Assembly (NCBI GenBank): GCA_035943635.1
Contig: DASZBX010000081.1
Span: forward strand, 1 to 64,000
DNA: 64,000 bases
Source of the DNA: DASZBX01 sp035943635
GTDB lineage: Bacteria; Actinomycetota; Actinomycetes; Streptomycetales; Catenulisporaceae
Direction: 5' to 3'
The number at the start of each line of letters is the position of its first letter. The first letter of the stretch is position 1. The position numbers and the translations under genes were made by a program. Under the pieces are notes generated by a model. It worked only from the letters and a program-made list of their open reading frames with translations, had not been told where the DNA came from and searched no databases. Below, in pieces: positions 49,599 to 59,020 of this stretch.

Positions 49599-50551
49599 CG
49601 GGCCACCTCCCCGGCGGTCTCGTCGGCGCCCGATCCGGAGGCAGCGGCACGGAACTCGACCGCGTCCCGGGTCAGCTCCATGTACGCCTCCTCCAAGGTG
49701 GCCCGATGCGCCGAGATCTCGGAGAACGGCACCGCGTCCGCGCCGAGCAGCGCGACCACGCGCTCACTGGCCAACCCGGACACGGTCAGCAGGTCGGCGT
49801 CGGTGACGGTCACGGTGGCCCCGGCGTTCGCCAGCACCGTCGTCGCCCGGGTGCGATCGGTGGTGCGCACGGTGATCCGGTCCCCCGAGGCGGCCGCGAT
49901 CAGGTCCGCGACCGCCGTGTCGGCGATCGCCCGGCCGCGGCCGACCACGACCAGGTGGTCCGCGGCGTCCTGCATCTCGCTCATCAGGTGGCTGGAGACC
50001 AGCACGGCCCGGCCCTGCGCGGCCAGGCCGCGCAGGAACCCGCGGATCCACACGATCCCCTCCGGGTCCATCCCGTTGAACGGCTCGTCGAGCATGAGCA
50101 CCGGCGGGTCCCCGAGCATCGCCGCGGCGATGCCCAGCCGCTGGCGCATGCCCAGCGAGAACCCGCCGGCCCGGCGCCGGATCGCCGACCCCAGCCCGGC
50201 CTGCTCGACCACCTCGTCCACCCGCCGGGCCGACAGGCCCTGCGAGTGGGCCAGCCAGAGCAGGTGGTTGCGGGCCGTGCGCCCCGGCTGGACCGCGCCG
50301 GCGTCCAGCAGCGACCCGACCTGGCTGAGCGGGCGGCGCAGCCGCCGGTACGGCTGCCCGCCGATCAGCGCGGTGCCCTCGTCGGCCGCGTCCAGGCCGA
50401 GGATCACCCGCATGGCGGTCGACTTGCCGGCCCCGTTCGGGCCGACGAACCCGGTGACCTGGCCCGGCCGGACCGTGAAGGTCAGCCCGTCCAGGGCCGC
50501 CGTCGGCCCGAACCGCTTGCGCAGGCCGTTGACTTCGATGGTTGCTTCCAT
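49595..50551 (-). CDS. ABC-2-type exporter ATP-binding protein
   Basis: 318 residues. Walker A GPNGAGKST is near 38-46, signature FSLGMRQRLGIAAAM near 130, Walker B VLMLDEPFNGMDPEG near 152 and the H-loop in SSHLMSEM. The C-terminal 90 residues form the usual regulatory extension of DrrA-like ATPases. ATG at 50551; the stop overlaps the permease gene (ATGA). It lies 197 bp from a divergent NarL-type two-component system, which suggests signal-controlled export, for example peptide or antibiotic resistance. Confidence 0.94.
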   Translation of the reverse strand: MEATIEVNGLRKRFGPTAALDGLTFTVRPGQVTGFVGPNGAGKSTAMRVILGLDAADEGTALIGGQPYRRLRRPLSQVGSLLDAGAVQPGRTARNHLLWLAHSQGLSARRVDEVVEQAGLGSAIRRRAGGFSLGMRQRLGIAAAMLGDPPVLMLDEPFNGMDPEGIVWIRGFLRGLAAQGRAVLVSSHLMSEMQDAADHLVVVGRGRAIADTAVADLIAAASGDRITVRTTDRTRATTVLANAGATVTVTDADLLTVSGLASERVVALLGADAVPFSEISAHRATLEEAYMELTRDAVEFRAAASGSGADETAGEVAR

Positions 50552-50748
50552 GGCAGGAAGGCTAGAGCCCGGCCGGGCCCGGATCGTCACGCCACAGAGC
50601 CGTCCTGCCGGTAGCTGGATCGGGGGACATCAACCGCCAGACATCCCTCGTACGAGGGACACCCGGCTCCCCCGGACCGGTGACGCCGAGCACCCCCGCC
50701 AGCGGGGACAATGGGCGTGGCACACTCGACGGCAGCCGGAGGACGGAC

Positions 50749-52059
50749 GTGAGCGAAGCGGGCAACCGGCGCGCACGCCTGGCCCGCGCCTCCCGGCGGC
50801 TCGCGACGCAACCCCGACTGCCACTGCTCGCCGGAGTGCTCCCCGGCCTGGCAGCGCTCGCCGAAGTACTGGCCCGCACGACGACAACGCAAACCATTCC
50901 AGCGATCGCGATTCCCAGCGGCCCCACCCAGTCGCTGCGGATCGGCAGCACACCGGTCAGCTTCCAGGGCGCCCTCATCCTGTGCCTACTGGTACTGGCA
51001 GCGACCATCCCGCCGGGACTCCTGCGCCCACCGGCCGCCGCCATCACGGTCACCCTGGCGAACACGTTCGAGCTCAGCCTCTTCCACCTGGTGACCATCG
51101 CAGGCGCCGTCGTACAGGTGGTGGCGCTCTACCGATGCGGCCGCTGCGGCGCACGCTGGTCGGCCGCGGCGCCCGCACTCGGCCTACCGTTCCTGATCCT
51201 CGCGCTGGCCGAAACCAGACCGCCCGGACCGGACACCGGCACGCTGACCGTCCTGCTGGCCGCACTCGCCCCCGCGGCGGCCTGGGCCGGCCTGACCCAC
51301 CGGGCCCGCGCGGAGGCACTGGCGCACAGCGCGGCCCGCGAGGTCGCCGCCAGCACCCTGCTGGAGCACACCGCCCGCGGCGAACGCGCCCGAATCGCCC
51401 GCGAACTCCACGACGTCGTCGCCCACCACATCTCGATGATCGCGGTCCAGGCCGAAACAGCCCGACTGGCCACACCCGGAATGCCCGCGGCCGGAGCGGG
51501 CCGGCTGCTGGAGATCGGCGACACCGCACGGGCCGCCCTGACCGAGATGCGCCGACTACTCGGCGTGCTGCGCGAAGACGCCCGAGCGACCGGCCCGGAC
51601 GGCCGCCCACCGGACCCACCCGGCGCCGACCGGCGCCCACAGCCCAGCCTGCACCAACTCAACGACCTGCTCGACCACGCCCGCAACGCCGCCCGGACCG
51701 GAGTGAGACTGATCGTGTCCGGACCGCCGGTCCCCCTGGACCCGGGCGTCGAACTGGCCGCATACCGGATCATCCAGGAAGCCCTGACCAACGCCCGCCG
51801 ACACGCACCCGGCGCCGCCGTCGACGTGGAACTGCACTACACCCCCGAGGTTCTGCGGCTACGCATCCGCGACAACGGCCCCGGCCTCAGCCCCACCCAA
51901 GCGGCGCAGGCAGCACAGCCCGGATCCGGCGGCCACGGCCTGCTCGGAATGCACGAACGCGCCGGCGCGGTCGGCGGCCGACTGCGCACCGGCCCGGCCA
52001 CCGTCGGCGGCTTCGTCGTCGAAGCCACCCTGCCCGCCAACGCCGAGGTGACCCCATGA
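50749..52059 (+). CDS. NarL-type sensor histidine kinase
   Basis: About 436 residues from a GTG at 50749 with GGAGGAC upstream. The N-terminal 190 residues have four to five hydrophobic spans and no clear large sensor domain. The HisKA_3 motif is ERARIARELHDVVAHHISMI with the phospho-His in ELHD. The HATPase domain has DNGPGLS and a GHGLLGMHERAGAVGG G-box near the end. It probably senses a membrane signal. It overlaps the response regulator (ATGA) and is divergent from the ABC-2 operon. Confidence 0.93.
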   Translation: MSEAGNRRARLARASRRLATQPRLPLLAGVLPGLAALAEVLARTTTTQTIPAIAIPSGPTQSLRIGSTPVSFQGALILCLLVLAATIPPGLLRPPAAAITVTLANTFELSLFHLVTIAGAVVQVVALYRCGRCGARWSAAAPALGLPFLILALAETRPPGPDTGTLTVLLAALAPAAAWAGLTHRARAEALAHSAAREVAASTLLEHTARGERARIARELHDVVAHHISMIAVQAETARLATPGMPAAGAGRLLEIGDTARAALTEMRRLLGVLREDARATGPDGRPPDPPGADRRPQPSLHQLNDLLDHARNAARTGVRLIVSGPPVPLDPGVELAAYRIIQEALTNARRHAPGAAVDVELHYTPEVLRLRIRDNGPGLSPTQAAQAAQPGSGGHGLLGMHERAGAVGGRLRTGPATVGGFVVEATLPANAEVTP

Positions 52060-52859
52060 GCACCGAACCCACCGGAATCCGGGTCGTGGTGGCCGACGAC
52101 CACCAGGTGGTGCGTAGCGGATATTCCGCCCTGCTCGACACCCAACCGGACTTCACGGTCGTCGGCACCGCCCGCGACGGCGCCGAAGCGGTCCGGGTCT
52201 GCCGCGAAACCCGGCCCGACGTGGTCCTGATGGACGTGCGAATGCCCGAGATGGACGGCATCGAAGCGACCCGGCAGCTGCTCGACCCCGGCCTCGCGCC
52301 ATCAGCCGCTGCCAGCCCGGCGCCGGACGTTTGGTGCGGACCGCGCGTGCTGGTCCTGACCACGTTCGACCTGGACGAGTACGTCTTCGACGCGTTGCGC
52401 GCGGGCGCGAGCGGATTCCTGCTCAAGGACGTCACCGCCGAGCAACTCTTCGACGCCGTGCGAGTGGTGGCCGCAGGCGAGGCGCTGCTCGCCCCGACGG
52501 TGACCCGCCGCCTGATCGGCGAGTTCGCGCGCCTGCGCCCGGGATCCGGACCCGGGACCGGATCGGGCCCTAGCTCCGGCTCTGACCCCAGCGCCTGGTC
52601 AGGCCCGGATGCCGCGACGAACGCCGCCCTGGCCACGCTGACCCCCCGCGAGACGCAGGTGCTGCGCCTGGTCGCCGAGGGCCTGTCCAATCCGGAGATC
52701 GCCGCCCGCCTGGTGGTCACCGAGGAGACCGTCAAGACCCACGTGAGCAGGATGCTGAGTAAGCTCGGCTTGCGCGACCGCACCCAGGCGGTAGTGGCCG
52801 CCTACGAATCAGGGCTGGTAGTCCCCGGCACCAATTCCCGGCCTCCAGAACGCAGGTAG
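52056..52859 (+). CDS. NarL-type response regulator
   Basis: 267 residues. Receiver: acidic pair in VVVADDHQ, phospho-Asp at about residue 60 in VVLMDVRMPEMDG, Lys in FLLKDVT. A Gly/Ser/Pro-rich linker follows (GPGTGSGPSSGSDPS). The LuxR HTH is LTPRETQVLRLVAEGLSNPE, then IAARLVVTEETVKTHVSRML. A ten-residue insert near 85-95 is unusual. It is the partner of the kinase just upstream and the probable activator of the divergent ABC-2 exporter operon. Confidence 0.95.
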   Translation: MSTEPTGIRVVVADDHQVVRSGYSALLDTQPDFTVVGTARDGAEAVRVCRETRPDVVLMDVRMPEMDGIEATRQLLDPGLAPSAAASPAPDVWCGPRVLVLTTFDLDEYVFDALRAGASGFLLKDVTAEQLFDAVRVVAAGEALLAPTVTRRLIGEFARLRPGSGPGTGSGPSSGSDPSAWSGPDAATNAALATLTPRETQVLRLVAEGLSNPEIAARLVVTEETVKTHVSRMLSKLGLRDRTQAVVAAYESGLVVPGTNSRPPERR

Positions 52860-52908
52860 TCGGTCCCCGCCGACCGCACCTCACGCCAACGCTTTCCCAC
52901 AGAACTGA

Positions 52909-53907
52909 TCAACCCGCCGGTGACGAACGCGGCGCCGCACACCCCGGATACGCCGCCGCGAACCGCTCGGCCACAGCCTCAGCACCCGGAATAGACGACG
53001 AAGCCCCAGCCTTCTCCACACTCAACGACGCCGCCGCACACGCCTCACGCAACGCCACACCAACCTCATGCCCGGCAGCAAGCGACGCCGCGAGATACCC
53101 GGCAAACGTATCCCCCGCCGCAGTCGTATCCACAGCCACAGTCCGCGGAGCCGCAACATCAAACCGCTCACCTTGCCGTGAGTAGTAGCGCACGCCCCGC
53201 GCACCGAGCGTCAACACGACAGCCGGAACCAACGCGAGCAGCCGCTCGCCCCACACATCCGGATCCTGCGACACCTCACCACCCGCCGCATCGCCGCCCG
53301 CCCCCTCAACTCCGGCAATCACGGCCGCCTCGATCTCGTTGACCAGCAACACATCCGTGACCGCCAACAGCCCTTCCGGCAACGCCCGCGCCGGAGCCGC
53401 GTTCAGAATCGTCCGCGCACCGCCCTCCCGCGCCGCCGCGAACGCCGCCTGCACGCCCTCGACCGGAATCTCCAACTGGGCCAGCACCACCGAACTACGC
53501 CGCAGCAGGCTGACATCCTCCTCGCCCAGCCCGCCAACCGTCCCGTTCGCCCCGGGAATCACCACGATGCAGTTGTCAGCGTTCGCATCCACAGTGATCA
53601 GCGCAATCCCAGTCGGCGCCTCGGACTCCCGCAATCGGCCCGTATCGATCCGGTCGGCAAGCATCAGCCGCCTGATCCGCTCGCCATAGGCATCCCGCCC
53701 CACAGCGCCAAGGAACGCGACCTCAGCCCGGCCCGAACGGGCCGCCGCGACCGCCTGGTTCGCCCCCTTCCCGCCCGGAACCTCAACCAGATCCGTACCG
53801 AGGACGGTCTCACCCGGCCGCGGCAGTACCGCACAGGTCGTGACCAGATCCATGTTCGCGCTACCCACAACCGTCACCAACAGCCCCGACCCCACAGCTT
53901 CACCCAT
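52909..53907 (-). CDS. rbsK: ribokinase (PfkB family)
   Basis: 332 residues from the ATG at 53907 (GAGGAGG upstream; a longer start is possible). PfkB layout: VVGSANMDLVTTCAVLPRPG, EVPGGKGANQAVAAARSG near 45, LNAAPARALP, and the ATP/anion-hole signature DTTAAGDTFAGYLAASLAAG with the catalytic Asp near the C-terminus. It phosphorylates ribose using ATP in the cytosol. No ribose transporter or repressor is adjacent. The end lies 49 bp from the response regulator stop. Confidence 0.93.
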   Translation of the reverse strand: MGEAVGSGLLVTVVGSANMDLVTTCAVLPRPGETVLGTDLVEVPGGKGANQAVAAARSGRAEVAFLGAVGRDAYGERIRRLMLADRIDTGRLRESEAPTGIALITVDANADNCIVVIPGANGTVGGLGEEDVSLLRRSSVVLAQLEIPVEGVQAAFAAAREGGARTILNAAPARALPEGLLAVTDVLLVNEIEAAVIAGVEGAGGDAAGGEVSQDPDVWGERLLALVPAVVLTLGARGVRYYSRQGERFDVAAPRTVAVDTTAAGDTFAGYLAASLAAGHEVGVALREACAAASLSVEKAGASSSIPGAEAVAERFAAAYPGCAAPRSSPAG

Positions 53908-53991
53908 GCCCACACCCACCACCTCCTCGACACACACCGGACACCGCCACAAGGTGACACGCCATCGTCACCCTCCGATGTTCCCACGCCA

Positions 53992-54178
53992 CGCGCGCAT
54001 TTCCGGGGCAAGCGCGCCCCCGCGCAAAGCCATAGCCGTCGGAGGGGGATCCTCGGTGGCCCAGGCGGAACCCACAACGTTACACACGGTCACCAGCGGA
54101 CCTGTGGATCCTTGGAGTCCGGCCCGCCGGAGTTACAGCAGTAGACACACGCCAACCCGGCGACGCAACCACCCCCAA
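53992..54178. repeat. dispersed intergenic repeat, copy B
   Basis: This stretch matches copy A (17479-17748): GGATCCTCGGTGGCCCAGG in the first block, then AACCCACAACG, TGGATCCTTGG, GGCCCGCCGGAG, ACAGCAGTAGACACACGCCA and GGCGACGCA in the second. It lacks the extra ~80 bases of copy A. It lies 85 bp upstream of the ribokinase gene and 7 bp past the 3' end of the Roadblock gene at 54185. Confidence 0.7.
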
Positions 54179-54184
54179 GAACTC

Positions 54185-54565
54185 CTACAACCCGCTAACA
54201 TTAAGCAACTTACCAAGCTGCTCAATAGTATGCCGAGACTGAGCATGCAACCCCACAGTATTCAGCCCCTCATCCCCCAAAAGAATCAACAAAGCCTCAT
54301 CCCCAATGGCATAAACCACCACAAACCCACTCTGACACCGAGTGACAACCTCCCGCAAACTCCCCAACCCCACAGTAGCCGCGGTCCGCTTGGCCAACCC
54401 CAACGCAACAGACCCCAAAGCAGCAATAGACTCGGGATGAATCCCATTACTATCAGCCGCAACCAACATCCCATCAGCGGCGGCCACAACGGTATCGGTG
54501 ATCCCCGCGATCCTCTCACGCAGCGACCTGAGTTCGCCGACGACTGCTTCTTCCGGGCTCATCAT
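54185..54565 (-). CDS. Roadblock/LC7 domain protein
   Basis: 126 residues. The fold: SPEEAVVGELRSLRERIAGI, then DTVVAAADGMLVAADSNGIH, then SIAALGSVALGLAKRTAATV, and a C-terminal FVVVYAIGDEALLILLGDEG then LNTVGLHAQSRHTIEQL. This is the MglB-like family that modulates small Ras-like GTPases. It stands 138 bp downstream of a DUF4388-like gene and a second Roadblock gene. The cluster lacks the GTPase and kinase of a conservon. Partner assignment is inference. Confidence 0.88.
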   Translation of the reverse strand: MMSPEEAVVGELRSLRERIAGITDTVVAAADGMLVAADSNGIHPESIAALGSVALGLAKRTAATVGLGSLREVVTRCQSGFVVVYAIGDEALLILLGDEGLNTVGLHAQSRHTIEQLGKLLNVSGL

Positions 54566-54579
54566 GTCCGGCTCTCCTT

Positions 54580-54702
54580 AGTTCTTCGGCGGGCATTGGC
54601 GTAGCCAGGACCGGCTAGGTCACCAACGTCACACACGTCACGCCACACAAGTCGCGTCGCATCACGTCACACACATACCTCACATCACACAACACACCAA
54701 GG
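54580..54702. repeat. TCACACA-rich simple-repeat spacer
   Basis: The spacer between the Roadblock gene and the DUF4388-like gene contains several short TCACACA/ACGTCAC units. No structure beyond low complexity is evident, but it may hold the promoter of the Roadblock gene. Confidence 0.4.
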
Positions 54703-55707
54703 TCAATCCTCCACCACCCCATCCCCCGCCCCACCACGCGCCGACGACTCCACATCAACGCCGAAACCCCCAACACCCTGCAACCGCCGAACCAACCTGG
54801 CAGCCTGCGCCCGATCAAACTTGGGATACGGCGTCATACCCTCATCCTGCGCACTATGCCGAGCACTGCGCTGCGGCAACTGCTCAGGCAGCTGAACACT
54901 CCCCGACGACGTAGCCCCAGGCTCAATCCGCCGAGGCGCCACACTGGGCAACTGCTGCGGCGCAGTACGTTCCGCCGTCTGCAACAACCCGCGCTTCTCC
55001 ATATGCCCGATATCAACCATCACCGCATAAACCCCCCGCCCCAACACAAAAGCAATATCCCGAGGCGTACGCCGCCCATTGGCACACAGCAAGATCTCCC
55101 GATGCCGCAGAAGCTCCCCGGCCCCAGCCCCGATCTGCACAGCTTTAGCCGTCACCTGAGGCCGACAATGCGCCAACTGCGTCGGCGGCCCCCACCGCCG
55201 AGCCAGCAACGCATACCGCCGAGCCGCCTCCCCCAACAACACCTCCGGCGCCAACCCGGGCAGATACGGCAGCGAAGCATCAACCCCGGGCCCAGGAGGC
55301 TCGGTCCACCACCCCTCATGCGCATCCAGCCACACCGCGAACAACCCGTCGTACAACGCGGCGATCCGGATCACATCCAGCTCCCCGCCCCCGACCAGCG
55401 ACCGTTCAACCAGAATCTCGTCCAACCGCCCGCTATCAGCCGCACTGTCCACGGCCTTGGCCCAATCCCCCTGCCCCACCCGCCCAGACTTCAGTAGCAA
55501 CGACTCAGGCCCAGGCGCCGCGGGCGTAACCACGCCCGTCACCAACCCGTCAACCAACCCGATCGCAACCCCGGTAGCCCCCAACGCGATCAACCGCCCA
55601 CTGAACCGCTCGTAGTACGCCCGCTCCAACGCATCCGCAAGCGCAGCCGACCCACCGAAGAGGTCGCCCGCCCGGGGCGCTTCGCGACCCACCTCCGGCA
55701 TGCTCAC
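54703..55707 (-). CDS. DUF4388/PATAN-like protein of the Roadblock cluster
   Basis: 334 residues. The N-terminal half contains YYERFSGRLIALGATGVAIG, LLLKSGRVGQGDWAKAVDSA and SLVGGGELDVIRIAALYDGL, which fit the DUF4388/PATAN fold seen in signalling proteins. A middle winged-helix-like region follows (ILLCANGRRTPRDIAFVLGR, VYAVMVDIGHMEKRGLLQTA), then a Pro/Gln-rich tail. The ATG overlaps the stop of the upstream Roadblock gene (ATGA), so the two proteins are made together. The role is probably to scaffold or read out a Roadblock-GTPase switch. Confidence 0.75.
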   Translation of the reverse strand: MSMPEVGREAPRAGDLFGGSAALADALERAYYERFSGRLIALGATGVAIGLVDGLVTGVVTPAAPGPESLLLKSGRVGQGDWAKAVDSAADSGRLDEILVERSLVGGGELDVIRIAALYDGLFAVWLDAHEGWWTEPPGPGVDASLPYLPGLAPEVLLGEAARRYALLARRWGPPTQLAHCRPQVTAKAVQIGAGAGELLRHREILLCANGRRTPRDIAFVLGRGVYAVMVDIGHMEKRGLLQTAERTAPQQLPSVAPRRIEPGATSSGSVQLPEQLPQRSARHSAQDEGMTPYPKFDRAQAARLVRRLQGVGGFGVDVESSARGGAGDGVVED

Positions 55708-56084
55708 GCGAGAACCGTGCCGACCTGGGCGACGACCGCCCGCTCAGCCAGCGCGATGTTCGTCCGCGCCCGGTCCGCGACCGCCACGAACAGCAGGTCG
55801 TCTCCCCGGTGCCGCGGAACGACCTGGGTCAGCTGGTGATACCGCGTCGTGGTCACGATCACCCCCTCCAGCTCCCCGTCCGCCCCGGCGTCGTGCAGCC
55901 GTTCGACCAGTCCGCGGACGGCCTCCGTGGCCTCCTCCGGTTCCGGCAGGATCGTACTGTCCCCGGCGGCGCCGTAGACGAGACCGGTGGTCGCGTCGAC
56001 GAGCATGTCGGCGAGCACCCCCTCGCCGTCCAGGATGCGCGATATGGACGCCGCCAAGTTGGACACCGAAACCCCTTCACTCAC
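55704..56084 (-). CDS. Roadblock/LC7-like protein, second copy
   Basis: 126 residues. VSNLAASISRILDGEGVLAD, MLVDATTGLVYGAAGDSTIL, EATEAVRGLVERLHDAGADG, ELEGVIVTTTRYHQLTQVVP and LLFVAVADRARTNIALAERA give the Roadblock alpha-beta pattern with TRYHQL-type centre. It shares that pattern with the plus-strand protein at 56266 (TRQYHLIRVL and DRQRANLALAR), so the two are paralogues. It is co-translated with the DUF4388-like protein. Confidence 0.82.
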   Translation of the reverse strand: MSEGVSVSNLAASISRILDGEGVLADMLVDATTGLVYGAAGDSTILPEPEEATEAVRGLVERLHDAGADGELEGVIVTTTRYHQLTQVVPRHRGDDLLFVAVADRARTNIALAERAVVAQVGTVLA

Positions 56085-56265
56085 GGAGGTGGCTTAGGAT
56101 ACTTTATGTTTCAACTTAAAGGGAAGTACGTGCGCAGGCTGTGGTAGGTGTTTAGGTCTAAGACGACATACATACACATACCGTGGCAGCGGCACGAGGG
56201 GCCGGGGCCCGAACCGAACACCGCCGCCGGATCCCGGCTCGGGCGACAACACCTAGGAGTGGGAA

Positions 56266-56631
56266 ATGAACATCGAGACCGCGTTGAAAGAGGCCATGGC
56301 CATCGACGGTGCGATCGGCGCGGCCCTGGTCGACTACGAGAGCGGCATGACGCTCGGGATCATCGGCGGCGGCACCGAGCTCAACCTGGAGATGGCCGCG
56401 GCCGGCAACACCGAGGTGGTCCGGGCCAAGGTCCGCACCCTGGCCAGCCTGGGCATCCAGGACTCGATCGAGGACATCCTGATCACCCTGACCCGCCAGT
56501 ACCACCTGATCCGGGTGCTGCGCTCGACCAACGGCGGCCTGTTCCTCTACCTCGCCCTGGACCGCCAGCGGGCGAACCTGGCCCTGGCCCGGCACAACCT
56601 GCGGCAGGTCGAGCAGACCCTCGGCCTCTGA
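56266..56631 (+). CDS. Roadblock/LC7-like protein, third copy
   Basis: 121 residues with GGAGTGGG before the ATG. MNIETALKEAMAIDGAIGAA, LVDYESGMTLGIIGGGTELN, LTRQYHLIRVLRSTNGGLFL and YLALDRQRANLALARHNLRQ mirror the paralogue at 55704-56084. It is divergent from the other two Roadblock genes, with a 180-bp shared promoter region. Three such proteins around one locus suggest homo- or hetero-dimers that regulate a GTPase coded elsewhere. Confidence 0.85.
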   Translation: MNIETALKEAMAIDGAIGAALVDYESGMTLGIIGGGTELNLEMAAAGNTEVVRAKVRTLASLGIQDSIEDILITLTRQYHLIRVLRSTNGGLFLYLALDRQRANLALARHNLRQVEQTLGL

Positions 56632-56920
56632 CCCGCCCCCGCCGGGACGGAACGGATCGGACGGGCCCCGGGCCCGCCCGACGCTTCTGCATGTCCAGAG
56701 ACACCCTGACTACAAACCGTAGTTCCAGGCTGACCCAGCCACAGGCCGCCCAAGCGAGCTCAACAGCACCAACAAGACAGCGCCCCCAGACCACTCCCCG
56801 CCCAACGATCTCCAATCCTCCCACCCTAGGCCTGTTACCAATTCCCCCGCACCCCGCCAACCCACAAGAACCCTGACACCAGCCCCGCCAATACATCCCT
56901 ACTAAAACATCCACTTGACC

Positions 56921-59020
56921 TCAGGACTCGACTGTATCCGCAAACTGGCTGTGGTACAAATCGTGGTAGAACCCCTGGCGATCCAGCAGTTCCTGATGCG
57001 CCCCCTGCTCGACAACCCGCCCAGCCCGCATGACCACGATCGTGTCGGCCGCATGGATCGTCGAAAGCCGATGCGCGATGACGAAACTAGTCCGCCCAGC
57101 CTGCAACCGGGTCATCGCCGCCTGAATCATCACCTCAGTCCGAGTGTCGATGTTGCTCGTCGCCTCATCCAGGATCAGAATCCCGGGATCAGCCAAGAAC
57201 GCCCGAGCAATGGTCAGCAACTGCATCTGCCCCGACGAGATCCCCGACGCATCACCGTCGATCAACGTGTCGTACCCCTCAGGCAGCGCCCGCACGAAGT
57301 CATCCACATGAGCCGCCACCGCAGCCGCCATGATCTCCTCTTCCCCCGCGCCCTCCCGCCCATAAGCGATGTTCTCCCGGATCGTGCCCCGGAACAGCCA
57401 GGTGTCCTGCAACACCATCCCAAAGCACTGCCGCACCTGATTGCGACTCAGCTCCCGATAATCCACCCCATCCAGCAGAATCCGACCACCATCGATCTCA
57501 TAGAACCGCACCAGCAGATTGACCACAGTGGTCTTACCGGCCCCGGTCGGCCCGACGATCGCGACCATCTGCCCCGGCGCCGCCTCCAGGCTGAAGTTCT
57601 CGATCAGCGGCGTATCCGGGTCGTACCGGAAGCTGACGTTCTCCAACCGCACCCGGCGCGCGCCCCGAGCCGAGGGCGACGTCGCCATTCCCGTCCCGGC
57701 GAGCGCTCCCGCAACCGTCCCCGGATCCATCGCCATCACCGAATGCGCCGGCAGCACAGCCGTCGACCGCAGATCCGGCTCGTCCTGCGCATCAAGGAAC
57801 TCATACACCCGCCGGGCCGAGACGATCCCGGACTGCAACACGTTCATCTGACTCGCGATCTGGATGACCGGCGACGTGAACCGCTGCGAGTACTGGATGA
57901 ACGCCTGCACCGCACCAAGCGAGATCACCCCGGTGGCGACCTGGTACCCACCGAGCGCAGCCACCACCACATAGTTCAGATTGCCGACGAAAACCACCGC
58001 CGGAAAGATCGCCCCGGACAGGAACTGGGCCGAGAACCCCGCCTTCAACAGCCCGACGTTGTGCCGCCCGAACTCCTCGGCCTTCGCCTCACGCTGGCCG
58101 TAGGCCAACACCAGCGCATGCCCGGCAAAGGTCTCCTCGACCACCGACGTGAGATTCCCGGTCTGCTCCCACTGGGCCGCGAACTGCACCTTCGACCGAC
58201 TGGCGATCATCACCGTCACCAGCATCACGACCGGGATCGTCACCAGCGACACCGTCGCGAGCAACGGCGAGATCCAGAACATGATGCCCAGCGTCGTCAA
58301 CACCGTGAGCAGCGAGGTGGGCAGCTGGTTCAGCCCCTCCTGCAAGGTCGTGTCGATGTTGTCGATGTCGTTGACGACCCGGCTGAGGATGTCACCATGC
58401 GGATGCGTGTCGAAGTACCGCAGCGGCAGACGGGTGAGCTTCTCCTCGGTCTGCTGCCGCAGCCGGAACATGGTCCGCTGCGCCACCCCGGTCAGGATCC
58501 GGGCCTGCATCCAGCTGAAACCGGCACTCATCAGGTACACGACGAGCACCAGCGCGAGCACCTCCCCGAGCCGGCCCAGGTCGACGCCGACGCCCGGGAC
58601 CACGTTCATCCCCGACAACATGTCGGCCAGATGCCCCTGCCCGTGCGCGCGCAGCCCGGCCACCGCCTGAGCCTTGGTCGCGCCGCGCGGCAGCTCGGTC
58701 CCGATCACACCGTCGAAAATCGTGTCCGTGGCATGACCGAGCAGCCACGGACCGATCACGGTGAACCCGACCGACATCACGGTCAACGCCGCCACCGCAG
58801 CCAACTTGAACCGTTCCGGCCTGAGCAGGGTGACTATCCGCGGCATGATCGGCAGCTGCTCAGCCTTCTCCTTCTCCGCGACGCCCTTCCCGGCCTCACC
58901 GCCGCCGCCTTTACCGCCCTTGCCGCCCCCGACGCCCGCCCCCACCGCCTCAACCCGCTCGACCGCCCCAGCCCCACCCGGCTCGACCTCCGGCCCGACA
59001 ACCTCCGCCCGCCCGCTCAC
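56921..59020 (-). CDS. ABC exporter half-transporter, second subunit
   Basis: 699 residues. After an unusual 75-residue Gly/Lys/Glu-rich lead (GGGKGGKGGGGEAGKG), six spans form an exporter-type membrane domain (IVTLLRPERFKLAAVAALTV to ISLGAVQAFIQYSQRFTSPV). The ATPase domain has Walker A GPTGAGKTT, the degenerate signature GISSGQMQLL and Walker B LILDEATSNID. The GTG overlaps the stop of the first half-transporter (GTGA). Together they form a heterodimeric multidrug-type exporter, likely exporting the product of the StrR-controlled cluster. Confidence 0.92.
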   Translation of the reverse strand: MSGRAEVVGPEVEPGGAGAVERVEAVGAGVGGGKGGKGGGGEAGKGVAEKEKAEQLPIMPRIVTLLRPERFKLAAVAALTVMSVGFTVIGPWLLGHATDTIFDGVIGTELPRGATKAQAVAGLRAHGQGHLADMLSGMNVVPGVGVDLGRLGEVLALVLVVYLMSAGFSWMQARILTGVAQRTMFRLRQQTEEKLTRLPLRYFDTHPHGDILSRVVNDIDNIDTTLQEGLNQLPTSLLTVLTTLGIMFWISPLLATVSLVTIPVVMLVTVMIASRSKVQFAAQWEQTGNLTSVVEETFAGHALVLAYGQREAKAEEFGRHNVGLLKAGFSAQFLSGAIFPAVVFVGNLNYVVVAALGGYQVATGVISLGAVQAFIQYSQRFTSPVIQIASQMNVLQSGIVSARRVYEFLDAQDEPDLRSTAVLPAHSVMAMDPGTVAGALAGTGMATSPSARGARRVRLENVSFRYDPDTPLIENFSLEAAPGQMVAIVGPTGAGKTTVVNLLVRFYEIDGGRILLDGVDYRELSRNQVRQCFGMVLQDTWLFRGTIRENIAYGREGAGEEEIMAAAVAAHVDDFVRALPEGYDTLIDGDASGISSGQMQLLTIARAFLADPGILILDEATSNIDTRTEVMIQAAMTRLQAGRTSFVIAHRLSTIHAADTIVVMRAGRVVEQGAHQELLDRQGFYHDLYHSQFADTVES

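Noticed and set aside
54185..56631. A conservon (cvn) locus
   Set aside because: Roadblock proteins are present but the histidine kinase, DUF742 and GTPase genes are absent within the window, so the name is not justified.
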